Assembly (NCBI GenBank): GCA_022564995.1
Contig: JADFKK010000007.1
Location: 1 to 60,921, forward strand
Length of the DNA stretch: 60,921 nt
Source: Planctomycetota bacterium
GTDB taxonomy: Bacteria > Planctomycetota > Planctomycetia > Pirellulales > JADFKK01
Direction of reading: 5' to 3'
Shown here: in pieces, positions 1-8,567 of the stretch
Layout: each line of letters begins with the position of its first letter
How positions within the stretch are numbered: the stretch's first letter is position 1
Notes under the pieces: generated by a model
What the model was told of the DNA's origin: nothing
The model's database searches: none
Seen by the model: the letters and a program-made list of their open reading frames with translations, nothing else
Made by a program: the position numbers and the translations under genes

Positions 1-979
1 CGTGTTTGTTCGAGTATTTCCGCCCTACCGTCAAGAAGCCCATCGCCGCCAGATACGCCGGCCGCTCGTCACCCGCCAATCGATCGGCCGCCAGTTGCTC
101 GGTGACGAAGCGATCGTAAGGCAGGTCGCGGTTGAACGCCCCGATCACGTAGTCGCGGTAGGTGTAGGCATACGGAAAGCGGCGCTCGCGGCCGAACGAA
201 TACCCGCGGGTGTCGGAGTAACGGGCCACGTCCAGCCAGTGACGGCCCCAGCGCTCGCCATAATGGGGCGAGGCGAGCAGGCGATCGATCAGCCGGGCGA
301 AGGCGTCGGGCGATGTGTCACTGATGAAATGGTCCACTTCTTGCGGCGTTGGCGGCAGGCCGAGCAGATCGAACGTGGCTCGGCGAATCAGTGTGCGGCG
401 AGCGGCCCGCGGCGAGGGCGAAAGCTTGGCGTCTTCCAGCCGGGCCAGCACGAAGCGGTCGAGCGGCGTCTCGCACCAAGCGGTGTCTTTCACGTCCGGC
501 GGCGTCGGCAATCGCACCGGCTGAAACGCCCAATGGGTGCGTCGGGCATATTGCAGCCGCTCCAGGTTGCTAAGCACCTCGGGCGATTTGACATCAGACG
601 CCGGCCAGGGCAGCCCCATCTTGACCCAAGCGGCCAGCGCCTCGATTTCCGTCTTCGCCAGCGGCTTGTCGGGCGGCATCTTCAAGTCGCCCATTCGACG
701 CACGGCCCCAATCAACAAACTCTCCGCCGGATTTCCCGCCACAGCCGCTGCCCCGCTGTCTCCGCCGGCCAACAGCGCCCCGCGCGAATCGAGCCGCAGA
801 TCGCTCTCCTGTTTCTTCGACCCGTGACACTTCAGACAACGCTGAGCGAGCAGCGGGCGGATGCGGTTCTCGAAGAATTCGCGCTGGGCGGGTTTGAGTT
901 TCGGCTGCTCGGCGACGGCGGCACACGGCACTTCAAGGGCGAGCGATCCGAGCAGTAGTGTGAGTGCGAAATGTTTCAT
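1..979 (-). CDS. PSCyt1/DUF1549 domain protein, 3' part cut off
   Basis: The frame opens at an ATG at 979 and runs leftward without a stop to the window edge, so only the first 326 codons are present. A hydrophobic leader (about residues 1-21) suggests export. A single c-type haem motif, CLKCH, sits near residues 48-52 (PSCyt1 type). A DUF1549 region follows, with the signature FDLLGLPPTP near residue 195 and a YGERWGRHWLDVARYSDTRG block. The DUF1553 half expected in this family would lie outside the window. Such proteins are very common in planctomycetes, usually beside a DUF1501 gene; their biochemical role is unknown. The domain order matches the protein at 4025-7009, so the two are paralogues. 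Confidence 0.9.
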   Translation of the reverse strand, partial: MKHFALTLLLGSLALEVPCAAVAEQPKLKPAQREFFENRIRPLLAQRCLKCHGSKKQESDLRLDSRGALLAGGDSGAAAVAGNPAESLLIGAVRRMGDLKMPPDKPLAKTEIEALAAWVKMGLPWPASDVKSPEVLSNLERLQYARRTHWAFQPVRLPTPPDVKDTAWCETPLDRFVLARLEDAKLSPSPRAARRTLIRRATFDLLGLPPTPQEVDHFISDTSPDAFARLIDRLLASPHYGERWGRHWLDVARYSDTRGYSFGRERRFPYAYTYRDYVIGAFNRDLPYDRFVTEQLAADRLAGDERPAYLAAMGFLTVGRKYSNKH

Positions 980-982
980 CGT

Positions 983-1007
983 TGTAAAGCCGCGACCAGT
1001 GGTCGCG
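983..1007 (+). repeat. REP-like palindrome, copy 1 of 3
   Basis: A 25-nt sequence centred on the perfect palindrome CGCGACCAGTGGTCGCG, preceded by TGTAAAGC. Identical copies lie at 32388-32412 (same strand) and 50049-50073 (opposite strand). Here it lies just upstream of the PSCyt1 gene that starts at 979. Confidence 0.85.
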
Positions 1008-1088
1008 TCAGGTGTGAACGAGTTTGCAACCTCCGACACAATGACGGCTGGGACTTCGCTTTTCACAGGAGCCAGGCACTCTCCGTAA

Positions 1089-1460
1089 CTACTTGATCCG
1101 ATCAATCGTGACTTTTCCTCCATCTTGTGCCTCGAACTTGACGCGACTTCCCCACAGCAGCGACATACCGACAAGAGGTGTTGCATCCGCACGAAGTGCC
1201 AATACTTCGTGCTCCTCGTCCCGCCAATTGATCTTTACAAGGTATACGTCCAATTCAACGAGGTTGCCATCGCCCAATTCCGCGCGGCGAGTACCGGCCG
1301 ACGACGCTTGAAGCGCATTCAGCATATCGATCGGAAGGGTTAAGAACCCGTTGAATCCCGTATCGAGAACCGCCGACAGAAAAACGGGCGACTGGTCGGT
1401 TCCGATGGCTTCCAACGAGATCACGATTTCCCGATCGGCCGTAACGGTTCCCGTGATCAT
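1089..1460 (-). CDS. clan AA aspartic protease (retropepsin-like)
   Basis: A 123-residue protein with the single-domain retropepsin arrangement: the active-site motif VLDTGFNGFLTLP (catalytic Asp about residue 33) and a C-terminal VGMSLLWGSRVKF strand matching the second hydrophobic-Gly motif. Enzymes of this fold act as homodimers, each chain supplying one Asp. No signal peptide is seen, so it should be cytoplasmic. It starts only 3 bp after the stop of the small acidic protein at 1464-1727, so the two are almost certainly co-transcribed. The substrate is unknown. Confident on family, not on role. Confidence 0.82.
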   Translation of the reverse strand: MITGTVTADREIVISLEAIGTDQSPVFLSAVLDTGFNGFLTLPIDMLNALQASSAGTRRAELGDGNLVELDVYLVKINWRDEEHEVLALRADATPLVGMSLLWGSRVKFEAQDGGKVTIDRIK

Positions 1461-1463
1461 CGG

Positions 1464-1727
1464 TTATCGCACCTTCGAGAATCCGCCTATCCGATACGCC
1501 GCTGGGTAACCGATTCGCAATCCGTATATCACGGCATCCGGTCGTTTCGCCATGAGCCGCTTGGTCGCGGTTAAATCTTCCTCAGCGATTTCGTAATCTC
1601 CGCTTTCAATGTCTAACACCAGATATCGACCGTGGCACTCTTGTTCGACCTCGGGCCGGATTTCCGCCGCGTAGATTTCCTCTCCGCGCGCAGCCACCTC
1701 TTCAGGAGAATACTCGGTATCTGACAT
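1464..1727 (-). CDS. small acidic protein paired with the clan AA protease
   Basis: An 87-residue acidic protein with no membrane segment. The core reads GRYLVLDIESGDYEIAEEDL, followed by a conserved-looking YGLRIGYPAAYRIGG tail. From general knowledge, proteins of this pattern often sit directly upstream of a small retropepsin-like protease, as here (3-bp gap). The size, order and tight coupling resemble an antitoxin-enzyme module or a protease with its natural substrate. No named domain is assigned and no function should be assumed. Confidence 0.7.
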   Translation of the reverse strand: MSDTEYSPEEVAARGEEIYAAEIRPEVEQECHGRYLVLDIESGDYEIAEEDLTATKRLMAKRPDAVIYGLRIGYPAAYRIGGFSKVR

Positions 1728-1839
1728 TTCCAGGGCTCCTTGCGAAAACGCATAACGACGAAATCGTCACCACTTCCATTCTATACCGCCTAACGAAGTG
1801 GTTGAAGAGCCATTACCCCCTCAGCATCGCCGCGCAGCC

Positions 1840-3348
1840 CTACCCCAATATCTCCTCAATCACATGCCCAAACACGTTGGTCAGCCGGCGGTCGATGCCG
1901 TTGTTGCGGAAGGTCAGGCGGGTGTGGTCGATGCCCAGCAGGTGCAGAATCGTGGCATGCACGTCGTACACCTGTGTCGGCCGATTGCGGTCCTGCGGTT
2001 TGTAACCCCACTCGTCGCTCGGCCCGTGCGTAACGCCGCCCTTGACGCCGCCGCCGGCCAGCCAGTTGGTGAAGCTGAACGGATTGTGGTCGCGGCCCGT
2101 TGAACCTTGGGCGCACGGCATTCGCCCGAACTCGGTGGTCCAGAGGATGATCGTGTCGTCGAGCATTCCCAGCCGCTTGAGGTCTTTGACCAACGCCGCC
2201 GCGCCGTGGGCCATGCCGATGGCCAGCGGGCCGTGATCGCGCTTGATGTTCTCGTGCGAGTCCCAGTTGCGGCGCGGGAAGCCGTTGTCGTTACCCGACC
2301 AAATCTGCACAAACCGCACGCCCCGCTCCAGCAGCCGCCGGGCGACCAAACACTTGCGGCCGAAGTAGTCGGTTTCTTCCAACGGGTTGATCTGCTTGGG
2401 CCACATGCTCTTGCCGTGGTCGAGCCCGTACATCTTGAGGATCGACTTGGGCTCTTTCGACAGGTCGAGCGCCTCGGGGGCGCTGAGCTGCATCTTCGCG
2501 GCCAGCTCGTAGCTGCGAATGCGGGCGTTCAGCCGCGAATCGCCCGCTCGCGCCTTTTCATGCTTGCGGTTTAGCCGCTTTAGCAATTCGAGCGCCGCCG
2601 CGTCGCTCTGGGGCGTGATGTACTTCGCGCCGACGGGCTGCAGATCGGCGATCGGTGTTTCTGTACCGGGACGAAACATCGTGCCCTGATGCTGCGCCGG
2701 CAGAAAGGCCGAACTCCAGTTTTTTGTGCCGTTCGAGGCAAATCCGCGGCGGTCGGGCATGACCACGAAGGTCGGCAGGTTTTCGTTCATGCTGCCCAGG
2801 CCGTAACTGATCCAAGAACCCATCGCCGGGAAGCCGGGTGTTTGGAAGCCGGTGCCCTGCAACAGCGTGGCGGTGCTGTGAACGCCGGCCTTGCCGACCA
2901 TGTTGTGGATGAAGGCCATCTCGTCGATGCACTCGCCGAAGGGGGCGACGATTTCGCTCAGATGCTTGCCGCACTGGCCGTATTGCTTCCACTTCCAGGG
3001 CGAGGCCATTGTCTTGCCCAATCCGCTTTGAAACAGCTCGACCTTCTCGCCCGGATCCCACGGCTTGCCGTTTTCGCGAATCAGCAGCGGCTTGTAATCG
3101 AACGTGTCGAGGTGGCTGGCGGCCCCGGACATGAAGAGTTGGACAACGCGTTTGGCCTTCGGTGCGTGATGCAGCCCGCCGTGGGTTGGTTCGGCGCCGG
3201 TCGTGCTTGGATCGGCAGCCAGCGCGCCATCCGCAGCCAACATGCTAGCCAGCGCAATCCCGCCCAGCCCGCCGGCGGCCTGGCAGAGGAGTTGGCGGCG
3301 GCTCAGTCGTTGTGACTCGGCGACGTGATCGGGCGTAAATATGTTCAT
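1840..3348 (-). CDS. DUF1501 domain-containing protein with Tat signal
   Basis: About 502 residues. The N-terminus carries a twin-arginine motif (RLSRRQLLCQAAGG) and a hydrophobic stretch, so Tat export is likely. DUF1501 marks are visible: the VVQLFMSGAASHLDTFDYKP segment, WDSHENIKRDHGPLA, and the DDTIILWTTEFGRMP...GRDHNP block, which belongs to the alkaline-phosphatase/sulfatase-like fold. I chose the ATG at 3348; a TTG at 3369 would add seven residues but gives no better leader. DUF1501 genes usually directly follow a PSCyt1/DUF1549/DUF1553 gene; here a two-gene module (3377-4019) lies between them. Biochemical activity is not established for the family. Confidence 0.92.
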   Translation of the reverse strand: MNIFTPDHVAESQRLSRRQLLCQAAGGLGGIALASMLAADGALAADPSTTGAEPTHGGLHHAPKAKRVVQLFMSGAASHLDTFDYKPLLIRENGKPWDPGEKVELFQSGLGKTMASPWKWKQYGQCGKHLSEIVAPFGECIDEMAFIHNMVGKAGVHSTATLLQGTGFQTPGFPAMGSWISYGLGSMNENLPTFVVMPDRRGFASNGTKNWSSAFLPAQHQGTMFRPGTETPIADLQPVGAKYITPQSDAAALELLKRLNRKHEKARAGDSRLNARIRSYELAAKMQLSAPEALDLSKEPKSILKMYGLDHGKSMWPKQINPLEETDYFGRKCLVARRLLERGVRFVQIWSGNDNGFPRRNWDSHENIKRDHGPLAIGMAHGAAALVKDLKRLGMLDDTIILWTTEFGRMPCAQGSTGRDHNPFSFTNWLAGGGVKGGVTHGPSDEWGYKPQDRNRPTQVYDVHATILHLLGIDHTRLTFRNNGIDRRLTNVFGHVIEEILG

Positions 3349-3376
3349 GGCAGTTTTTTGCAATGTCAAAACGCTA

Positions 3377-3709
3377 TTAGAGGAACTCGATTCGGTCGTG
3401 CATCTCTTCGGGCGTCGCCACCTGAGAGAGCAACATCAATCCAGAAACAATCGTACCAATGGGTGTGTGTTGTGGAGCATAAACAATCCCGCAATGCCGA
3501 ACACCCTGCGCGTGCAAGCGGAGGTAGTCGTCATCCTGTGTAAAGATGACTCGCCCCTGTTCCGCCGCCATCCGCAAATGTTCTTTATCGGCTGCACCAA
3601 GCATGTTAGCCTCGGGCACCGTAAGAACATCAACACCGCGTTGGCGAAGGCCACGGGAGACGGCCTTGGCAACGTGCTCGTCCGTGTAATATCGAATCCT
3701 CTCAGCCAT
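3377..3709 (-). CDS. DUF5615 PIN-like protein (putative toxin)
   Basis: A 110-residue protein matching the DUF5615/Mut7-C-like PIN fold: N-terminal YYTDEHVAKAV with acidic residues near 10-11, a DKEHL segment near 41, and VIFTQDDDYLRL near 55-65, giving the acidic cluster expected of a metal-dependent nuclease. Its ATG overlaps the end of the upstream DUF433 gene by 8 bp, the usual translational coupling of a toxin-antitoxin pair. By analogy with VapC it may be an RNase, but this is inference. The DUF1501 gene starts 28 bp downstream. Confidence 0.85.
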   Translation of the reverse strand: MAERIRYYTDEHVAKAVSRGLRQRGVDVLTVPEANMLGAADKEHLRMAAEQGRVIFTQDDDYLRLHAQGVRHCGIVYAPQHTPIGTIVSGLMLLSQVATPEEMHDRIEFL

Positions 3710-4019
3710 CTTCGGGATCCTGCTGAAGCTTTCGCCTTAGCAACGACGGAGTATTCTGTTTCAATTCGGCGATCCAACTTGCGGAGTCTTCCAGATCCTG
3801 GTCGATTTCCTCCCGGTGATCGAAATAGTACGCCAGCGCCGCGTATACGTCGGACAGTTGCAGATCGTACTCCGTTGCGATTTCGTCGGCGTTTCTGCCC
3901 AGACGTTCGTGCCAAACGACAATCTGGCGAACCGTGATTCGATGGCCGGCGATCCGCGGTTTTCCGCCACAGATTCCCGGGGTGATCTCGATGTGCTGGT
4001 CTAGTGATTTTGGTTCCAT
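3702..4019 (-). CDS. DUF433 domain protein (putative antitoxin)
   Basis: A 105-residue protein with the DUF433 signature: ITPGICGGKPRIAGHRITV near residues 12-30, then a helix-turn-helix-like segment in which the protein decides where a DLQLSDVYAALAYY helix packs. DUF433 proteins are commonly paired with DUF5615 PIN-like proteins and are considered antitoxins that bind DNA and neutralise the partner. The start lies 5 bp after the stop of the DUF1553 gene at 4025, so the pair reads as part of that transcript. Confidence 0.87.
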   Translation of the reverse strand: MEPKSLDQHIEITPGICGGKPRIAGHRITVRQIVVWHERLGRNADEIATEYDLQLSDVYAALAYYFDHREEIDQDLEDSASWIAELKQNTPSLLRRKLQQDPEDG

Positions 4020-4024
4020 GATGT

Positions 4025-7009
4025 TTAATCCACAAACAAAAACTCGTTCAAATTCAGAATCACCCTGGTCGTATTCGCCAACCCGTGCTGCCTGGCGTAG
4101 GCCACCAATTGTGCTTTTTCATCGGCGGTCGGGCGGCGCGAGAGCGCCAATCGACAGCCGGCCTCGATTTGTGCGTCCAGCCCGTCGTGCTCCCGCGCCA
4201 GCCGCTCCGCGAAATGCTCGGCCATTCGCGTCATGAAGCGGTTGTTGAGCAGGGCCAGGGCTCCCAGCGGCGTGAGCGTCTCGCCGCGCTTGTCGACCAA
4301 TTGCGACGGATCGGCGCAGTCGAGCACCTGCATGAACGGCTGCTGCTGCGAGCGGACGAGAAAGCGATACACACTCCGGCGATGTGACTTCGGATCGTCC
4401 GGGTCGTGCTTCTGATATTCGTAGTGCGGCGAGTGCTGGGGATGCTCCAGCACGAAGTCGCGAAAGCCGGGGCCGTACATCTTTTTGTCGAGCTTGCCGG
4501 CGACGAGCAGCACCGTATCGCGGATCGATTCGGCATCGAGCCGGCGACGATTCATCCGCCACAGATACTGATTGCCGCCGTCGATCTTCGCCGCCGCCGA
4601 TCGCGAGCTGGACGACTGCCGATAAAAACTGCTGGTGACGATCAGCCGGTGCAGCTTCTTCATCGATTGGCCGCCGTCGCGAAATTCGACCGCCAGCCAA
4701 TCGAGCAGCCGCGGATGGCTCGGCAATTGCCCCATGCGGCCCAAATCGCCCGGCGAGTCGACGATACCGCGGCCTGTGTGATAGAGCCAGATGCGATTGA
4801 CGATCGATCGCCAGGTGAGCGGATTGCGGCGATCGACGATCCAGCGGGCCAGTGCGGCGCGGCGGTCGCCTTCGGTGTGGTTCTTGGCAAGCTGAAACCG
4901 AACATCGACGCCCGGGATGATCGGCACGGTTCCGGGAACGGCCAATGCCCCCGGATTGCGCACGTCTCCGCGAGCAAGCACATAAATCTCACGCGGCCCC
5001 AGCCCCGCGCGTCCGCGAAACGACCCGCTGCCCTTGTGGACCGTGCCGGCGTAGACCATGCCCTTGGCGGGCAAGCGGGCCAATTGCCGGTCGGTTTTTT
5101 TCAGCGCCGCGTCGAGATCGCCGGCGCGCTTTCGCAGCGCGTCGGTCATTACCGCGTCGATGATCTTCCGTCTTTCGTCTGACAACTTGGCAACCTGCGG
5201 CAGCACATCGGCTTTGGTGCGGCCGAAATAGTACCCATCGACCAGATTCTTGCGGGCCCAGCGGATCGGAGCTTGGATTGAATCGAGCGAGGTGACCTTC
5301 ACACCACGGGCCGCGTTCCCGCCGCCGGGCACCAGCACACTCAATTCGGCCAGGGCAAAGATGTAGTCGTTTTGCCGCAGGGCCAGCTTGGTGGCTGTAA
5401 CTCGCACATAGCGGGACTTTTTTCCGCCGACAGCAATACTCTGCGGCTTGACCGCGGGATTCGGAACGTCGACCTTCGTGCGGTCATCGACGATCGCCAC
5501 ACCTTTCTTGAACGCCGGATCGTCCGAAATCTCGATCTTGTAACGCACCGGAAAACCGAAGCCGGCCCCGATGCCGGCGAAGCTGTCGTTACAGCCGACG
5601 ATGACAATGTGATCCATAGCGATCGATTTGCCGAGGTCGACCTGCACCCATTTCGAGACGTTATCGGTGCCGACGATCGCGCTGTGATATCCAAAGGCGG
5701 CTTTGGGAGCGATCTTCGCCTGCTGGCCCAGCGCGGCGATCTTCGCGTCAAGCTCGACGAGCTGTGGTCCGGCGAGCTTCTTGATTTCGGCGTCCAATGC
5801 GACTTGGTCCGCCGCAAGCTTTTTACGCCGCTGGCCCAACTCCACCCGCCGCCGGGCGATCTCGGGGCTTACGTCGAACGGTCGATCCGCCCGATCGATC
5901 GCCGCGAACACCGCCTGCAGGGCGTAATAATCTTCCTGCGTCACCGGATCGAACTTGTGATTGTGACAGCGGGCACATTGCACCGTCATGCTGACGAACG
6001 TGTTCATCGTGGCCGAGACCATGTCGTCGCGATCCAACAGCCGGGCGATCTTGCCGTCAATTTTCGACTCGGGCACCTCCGCGTGTCCGACGAAATCCCA
6101 AGGACCGGCCGCGATGAATCCGGTCGCGATGATTCCGTCGCTGGTGTTCGGATAGAGCACGTCGCCGGCCAGTTGCTCCAGGACGAAGCGGCGATACGGC
6201 TTGTCGTCGTTGAAGGCACGAATCACATAGTCGCGATACGGCCAGGCATTCGGCCGCAGTTTGTCTTTGTCGTAGCCGTGCGTGTCTCCGTAGTGAACCA
6301 CGTCGAGCCAGTGCCGAGCCCAACGCTCGCCGTAGTGTTTCGAGCCGAGCAGCCGGTCGACGAGTTTTTCATACGCCCGCGGATCGGAATCTCTGGCGAA
6401 GGCGTCCACCTCGTCGGGCGTCGGCGGCAGGCCGAGCAGATCGAAGTACAAACGCCGAATCAGCGTGCGTCGGTCGGCCTGTGGCGATGGGCCGAGGCCC
6501 TTGGACCGCATTTTCGCGACGAGGAATGCGTCGATGGGCGTGCGTGCCCAACGGGCGTCGGCCTCGTTGAGCTTCGGCGGCGCGGGCTGCTTTAGAGGCT
6601 TGAGCGACCACCAGTCCAAATCGGCCAGACTCGTATCCTTCAGCGATACGTCGGCCGGCCAGTGGGCACCCTCGGCGATCCAACGTCGCAGCAGTGCAAC
6701 CTCTTCCTTCGACAGCGGCGCCTCGTCCTGGGGCATTTCCGGCTCATCGCCCGAGACGTATTCGATCAGCAGGCTCTCGTCCGGCTCACCGGGCACAATC
6801 ACCTCGCCGCTTTCGCCTCCGGCGCGGGCCGCTTTGGCGGAGGCCAGCGAAAGATCGCCCTTATGTTTTTTCGCGTCGTGGCACATGAGGCAGCGGCGCT
6901 CGAGCAGTGGCGCGACCTGTGTAGAAAACAGATCATCGCTGGCCTGCGATGTCGGCGACGCCGCCGCCAGCAGTCCTGCGATCATCAGAAAGAGAAAGAG
7001 CCGTATCAT
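4025..7009 (-). CDS. PSCyt1-DUF1549-DUF1553 protein with internal discoidin-like domain
   Basis: A 994-residue exported protein. Domains in order: signal peptide (1-23); a PSCyt1 cytochrome c region with CLMCH near 40-44; DUF1549 with FDLLGLPPTP near 190; CXXCH-like CARCHNHKFDPV near 350; a short charged coiled coil near 385-430; an F5/8 type C (discoidin)-like stretch near 440-565 (VSKWVQVDLGKSIAMDHIVI); and DUF1553 from about 690, including LTWRSIVNRIWLYHTGRG and the closing VILNLNEFLFVD. It is predicted to be extracytoplasmic. The family is greatly expanded in planctomycetes, and the discoidin-like insert suggests binding to a carbohydrate or surface. The catalytic role is unknown. It heads the minus-strand gene series that runs to position 1. 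Confidence 0.93.
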   Translation of the reverse strand: MIRLFLFLMIAGLLAAASPTSQASDDLFSTQVAPLLERRCLMCHDAKKHKGDLSLASAKAARAGGESGEVIVPGEPDESLLIEYVSGDEPEMPQDEAPLSKEEVALLRRWIAEGAHWPADVSLKDTSLADLDWWSLKPLKQPAPPKLNEADARWARTPIDAFLVAKMRSKGLGPSPQADRRTLIRRLYFDLLGLPPTPDEVDAFARDSDPRAYEKLVDRLLGSKHYGERWARHWLDVVHYGDTHGYDKDKLRPNAWPYRDYVIRAFNDDKPYRRFVLEQLAGDVLYPNTSDGIIATGFIAAGPWDFVGHAEVPESKIDGKIARLLDRDDMVSATMNTFVSMTVQCARCHNHKFDPVTQEDYYALQAVFAAIDRADRPFDVSPEIARRRVELGQRRKKLAADQVALDAEIKKLAGPQLVELDAKIAALGQQAKIAPKAAFGYHSAIVGTDNVSKWVQVDLGKSIAMDHIVIVGCNDSFAGIGAGFGFPVRYKIEISDDPAFKKGVAIVDDRTKVDVPNPAVKPQSIAVGGKKSRYVRVTATKLALRQNDYIFALAELSVLVPGGGNAARGVKVTSLDSIQAPIRWARKNLVDGYYFGRTKADVLPQVAKLSDERRKIIDAVMTDALRKRAGDLDAALKKTDRQLARLPAKGMVYAGTVHKGSGSFRGRAGLGPREIYVLARGDVRNPGALAVPGTVPIIPGVDVRFQLAKNHTEGDRRAALARWIVDRRNPLTWRSIVNRIWLYHTGRGIVDSPGDLGRMGQLPSHPRLLDWLAVEFRDGGQSMKKLHRLIVTSSFYRQSSSSRSAAAKIDGGNQYLWRMNRRRLDAESIRDTVLLVAGKLDKKMYGPGFRDFVLEHPQHSPHYEYQKHDPDDPKSHRRSVYRFLVRSQQQPFMQVLDCADPSQLVDKRGETLTPLGALALLNNRFMTRMAEHFAERLAREHDGLDAQIEAGCRLALSRRPTADEKAQLVAYARQHGLANTTRVILNLNEFLFVD

Positions 7010-7101
7010 GGCTGCGCGTCGCGATTTACGTCGCGGTCCTTGTCTGTTGGCGGTCGCGTTCCTGTCGCAGACTCCCTAACAGCCTATTGAAAAAGTCTGC
7101 A

Positions 7102-7130
7102 GGCGACTCCTGTCGCCGATCCCAGCGTGA
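7102..7130 (+). repeat. 29-nt dispersed repeat, copy 1 of 2
   Basis: Begins GGCGACTCCTGTCGCCGAT and matches the reverse complement of 48812-48840 at 27 of 29 positions. Confidence 0.75.
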
Positions 7131-7167
7131 AGCGTCAGACGAGCATTTCTGTTCCTCGCTCACGCCT

Positions 7168-7320
7168 TTGAAGTTGCGCATGTTTCAGTCCCGGAGGGAC
7201 GGCATCGAATAGCCTGGGGCGTCAGCCCCAGGGATAATTTGATTCGACCACGACTTCCTGGGGCTCACGCCCCAGGCTATTTGATGCCGCCGCTCCGCGG
7301 CTGGTTTGCGCAACTTCAAA
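7168..7320. repeat. approximately 150-bp imperfect palindromic element
   Basis: The ends are a 14-bp inverted repeat (TTTGAAGTTGCGCA and its complement). The core arms, 7209-7232 and 7257-7280, pair at 23 of 24 positions around a 24-bp spacer and contain AGCCTGGGGCGT. The flanks between core and ends are also partly complementary. One half of the element recurs at 28977-29030. No ORF lies inside, so this is a non-coding interspersed palindrome of REP or MITE type. Confidence 0.8.
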
Positions 7321-7507
7321 ACTCACGCTTCGGGCTAGGATCACGTTTTTTTCAACGAGCTGCCAGCACACTTTATTTTACCCGAAAAGACGCTCCACCG
7401 TCGAGCGATCTTCGGTGATTTCGTTGGCCAGATAGCTCGTCGGAATCCCGAAAAACGCAGCGGCGCGGGCGCGCCACACGAGGATAACGGCCTCGAACCC
7501 GAGTCAA

Positions 7508-8419
7508 CTAGCGTTGGCGTCGGCGTCGGCGAGATAGCATCAGGGATATCATTCCCAAACAGATCAGCGCGGCGGACGATGGTTCAGGTATCGCCGTAAA
7601 GTAGTTCTGCCCGGCCTGGACGTTGGCAAAATGAGCGGCCACTTCGCTGCCGGAAAGGGCCGCGTTGTAGAAGGCCACCTCGTCAATGGTCCCGTCAAAC
7701 GGCTCTCCCCCGGGATTTGTGGCGCCGATATACGCATTAGTTCCGCCGCCGCTAACGACGGCGGTTCCCGGTGCAAGGTTCTGGCTGTGGGCGAGGAACC
7801 CGTCCACGTAGATCGCCTTCAAACCGGAGGCCTTGTCGTAGGTATCGACGATATGGTGCATATTGCCGTCGCGGAGGACAACATCGTCGGGCCCCAAGCC
7901 GCCCGGGTCATCGAGGTAAACTTTGTGCGCGCCGTTGTTCGTACCGTTGTCAATCCGCATGTCGAGTTCACCATATCCCCCGATGTTCAACCCCAACGAC
8001 AAGATGGTGGAATGTTCCTGGAACGAGAATAAAATGCGGTTGCCGCCGTCTTCCTTGCGGAAAACCTCTTCAAATCTATTGTCGCCCAAATTGGCGCCGG
8101 GCATGATCAGCATCTCGATCGTGAGGCCGTCCGTCACGGAGAAATTGCCACCCGTCCCCGACCCGACGTTGATGCCATTGCTGTGGCTGAATTGCGCCGC
8201 GCCGACACCGACCAATCCGGGCGTGCGGGTGACCGTGCCTCCGAAGGTTCCGTCGTTGCCGTCGATCTGGTCGAATGCCGTGCCGGTGCCGATGGCCGAC
8301 CCGTCAAAATTCCAGTAGGAAACCGGGACCGGCTCCGCGGACACAGGTATCGTCGTCGCAAAACACACCACGCCGGCCGCCAACAAGATAGCGAGAAAGT
8401 TCTTTTGCGTGCTCATCAT
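7508..8419 (-). CDS. LamG domain protein with PEP-CTERM sorting signal
   Basis: About 303 residues: a signal peptide (1-28), a LamG/concanavalin A-like fold (from YWNFDGSA to the ELDM and HHIVDTYDKASGLKAIYVDG strands and FDGTIDEVAFYN), and a C-terminal PEP-CTERM tail (IPEPSSAALICLGMISLM, then a run of arginines). PEP-CTERM tails are cut and processed by an exosortase, giving a secreted or surface-attached protein; no exosortase gene is in the window. The LamG part resembles the remnant at 9404-9901 across the divergent sigma factor. A GGGAGA Shine-Dalgarno precedes two adjacent ATGs (8419 and 8416), and either could be used. Confidence 0.88.
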   Translation of the reverse strand: MMSTQKNFLAILLAAGVVCFATTIPVSAEPVPVSYWNFDGSAIGTGTAFDQIDGNDGTFGGTVTRTPGLVGVGAAQFSHSNGINVGSGTGGNFSVTDGLTIEMLIMPGANLGDNRFEEVFRKEDGGNRILFSFQEHSTILSLGLNIGGYGELDMRIDNGTNNGAHKVYLDDPGGLGPDDVVLRDGNMHHIVDTYDKASGLKAIYVDGFLAHSQNLAPGTAVVSGGGTNAYIGATNPGGEPFDGTIDEVAFYNAALSGSEVAAHFANVQAGQNYFTAIPEPSSAALICLGMISLMLSRRRRRQR

Positions 8420-8432
8420 GCTTCTCCCGTGG

Positions 8433-8480
8433 GTTGAAAGTCACCTGAGTTGAAAGTCACCTGAGTTGAAAATCATCTGA
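8433..8480. repeat. three tandem 16-bp repeats upstream of the PEP-CTERM gene
   Basis: Unit GTTGAAAGTCACCTGA at 8433-8448 and 8449-8464 (identical) and a third copy at 8465-8480 with two changes. It begins 14 bp before the start codon at 8419, so it lies in the leader or promoter of that gene. It could be a regulator site or a simple duplication. Confidence 0.8.
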
Positions 8481-8567
8481 TCTGGCGGGCTCGTGAGATC
8501 CTCCACTTTTCGAGAAAACGGTGCTATCTTGAGGCCGATGCGATTGCGAGAGTCTTTCCGAATGTGA

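Larger units (their letters stand above)
7010..7507. other. intergenic region with repeats, no intact gene
   Basis: About 500 bp between two minus-strand genes. It contains a 29-nt dispersed repeat (7102-7130) and a large imperfect palindrome (7168-7320). From 7503 down to 7380 the minus strand has a roughly 40-codon open stretch with coding-like composition but an in-frame stop directly before it and no good start. It may be a gene remnant; I do not call it a gene. Confidence 0.6.

Noticed and set aside
5372..6595. 407-codon plus-strand frame
   Set aside because: Antisense to the DUF1553 protein.
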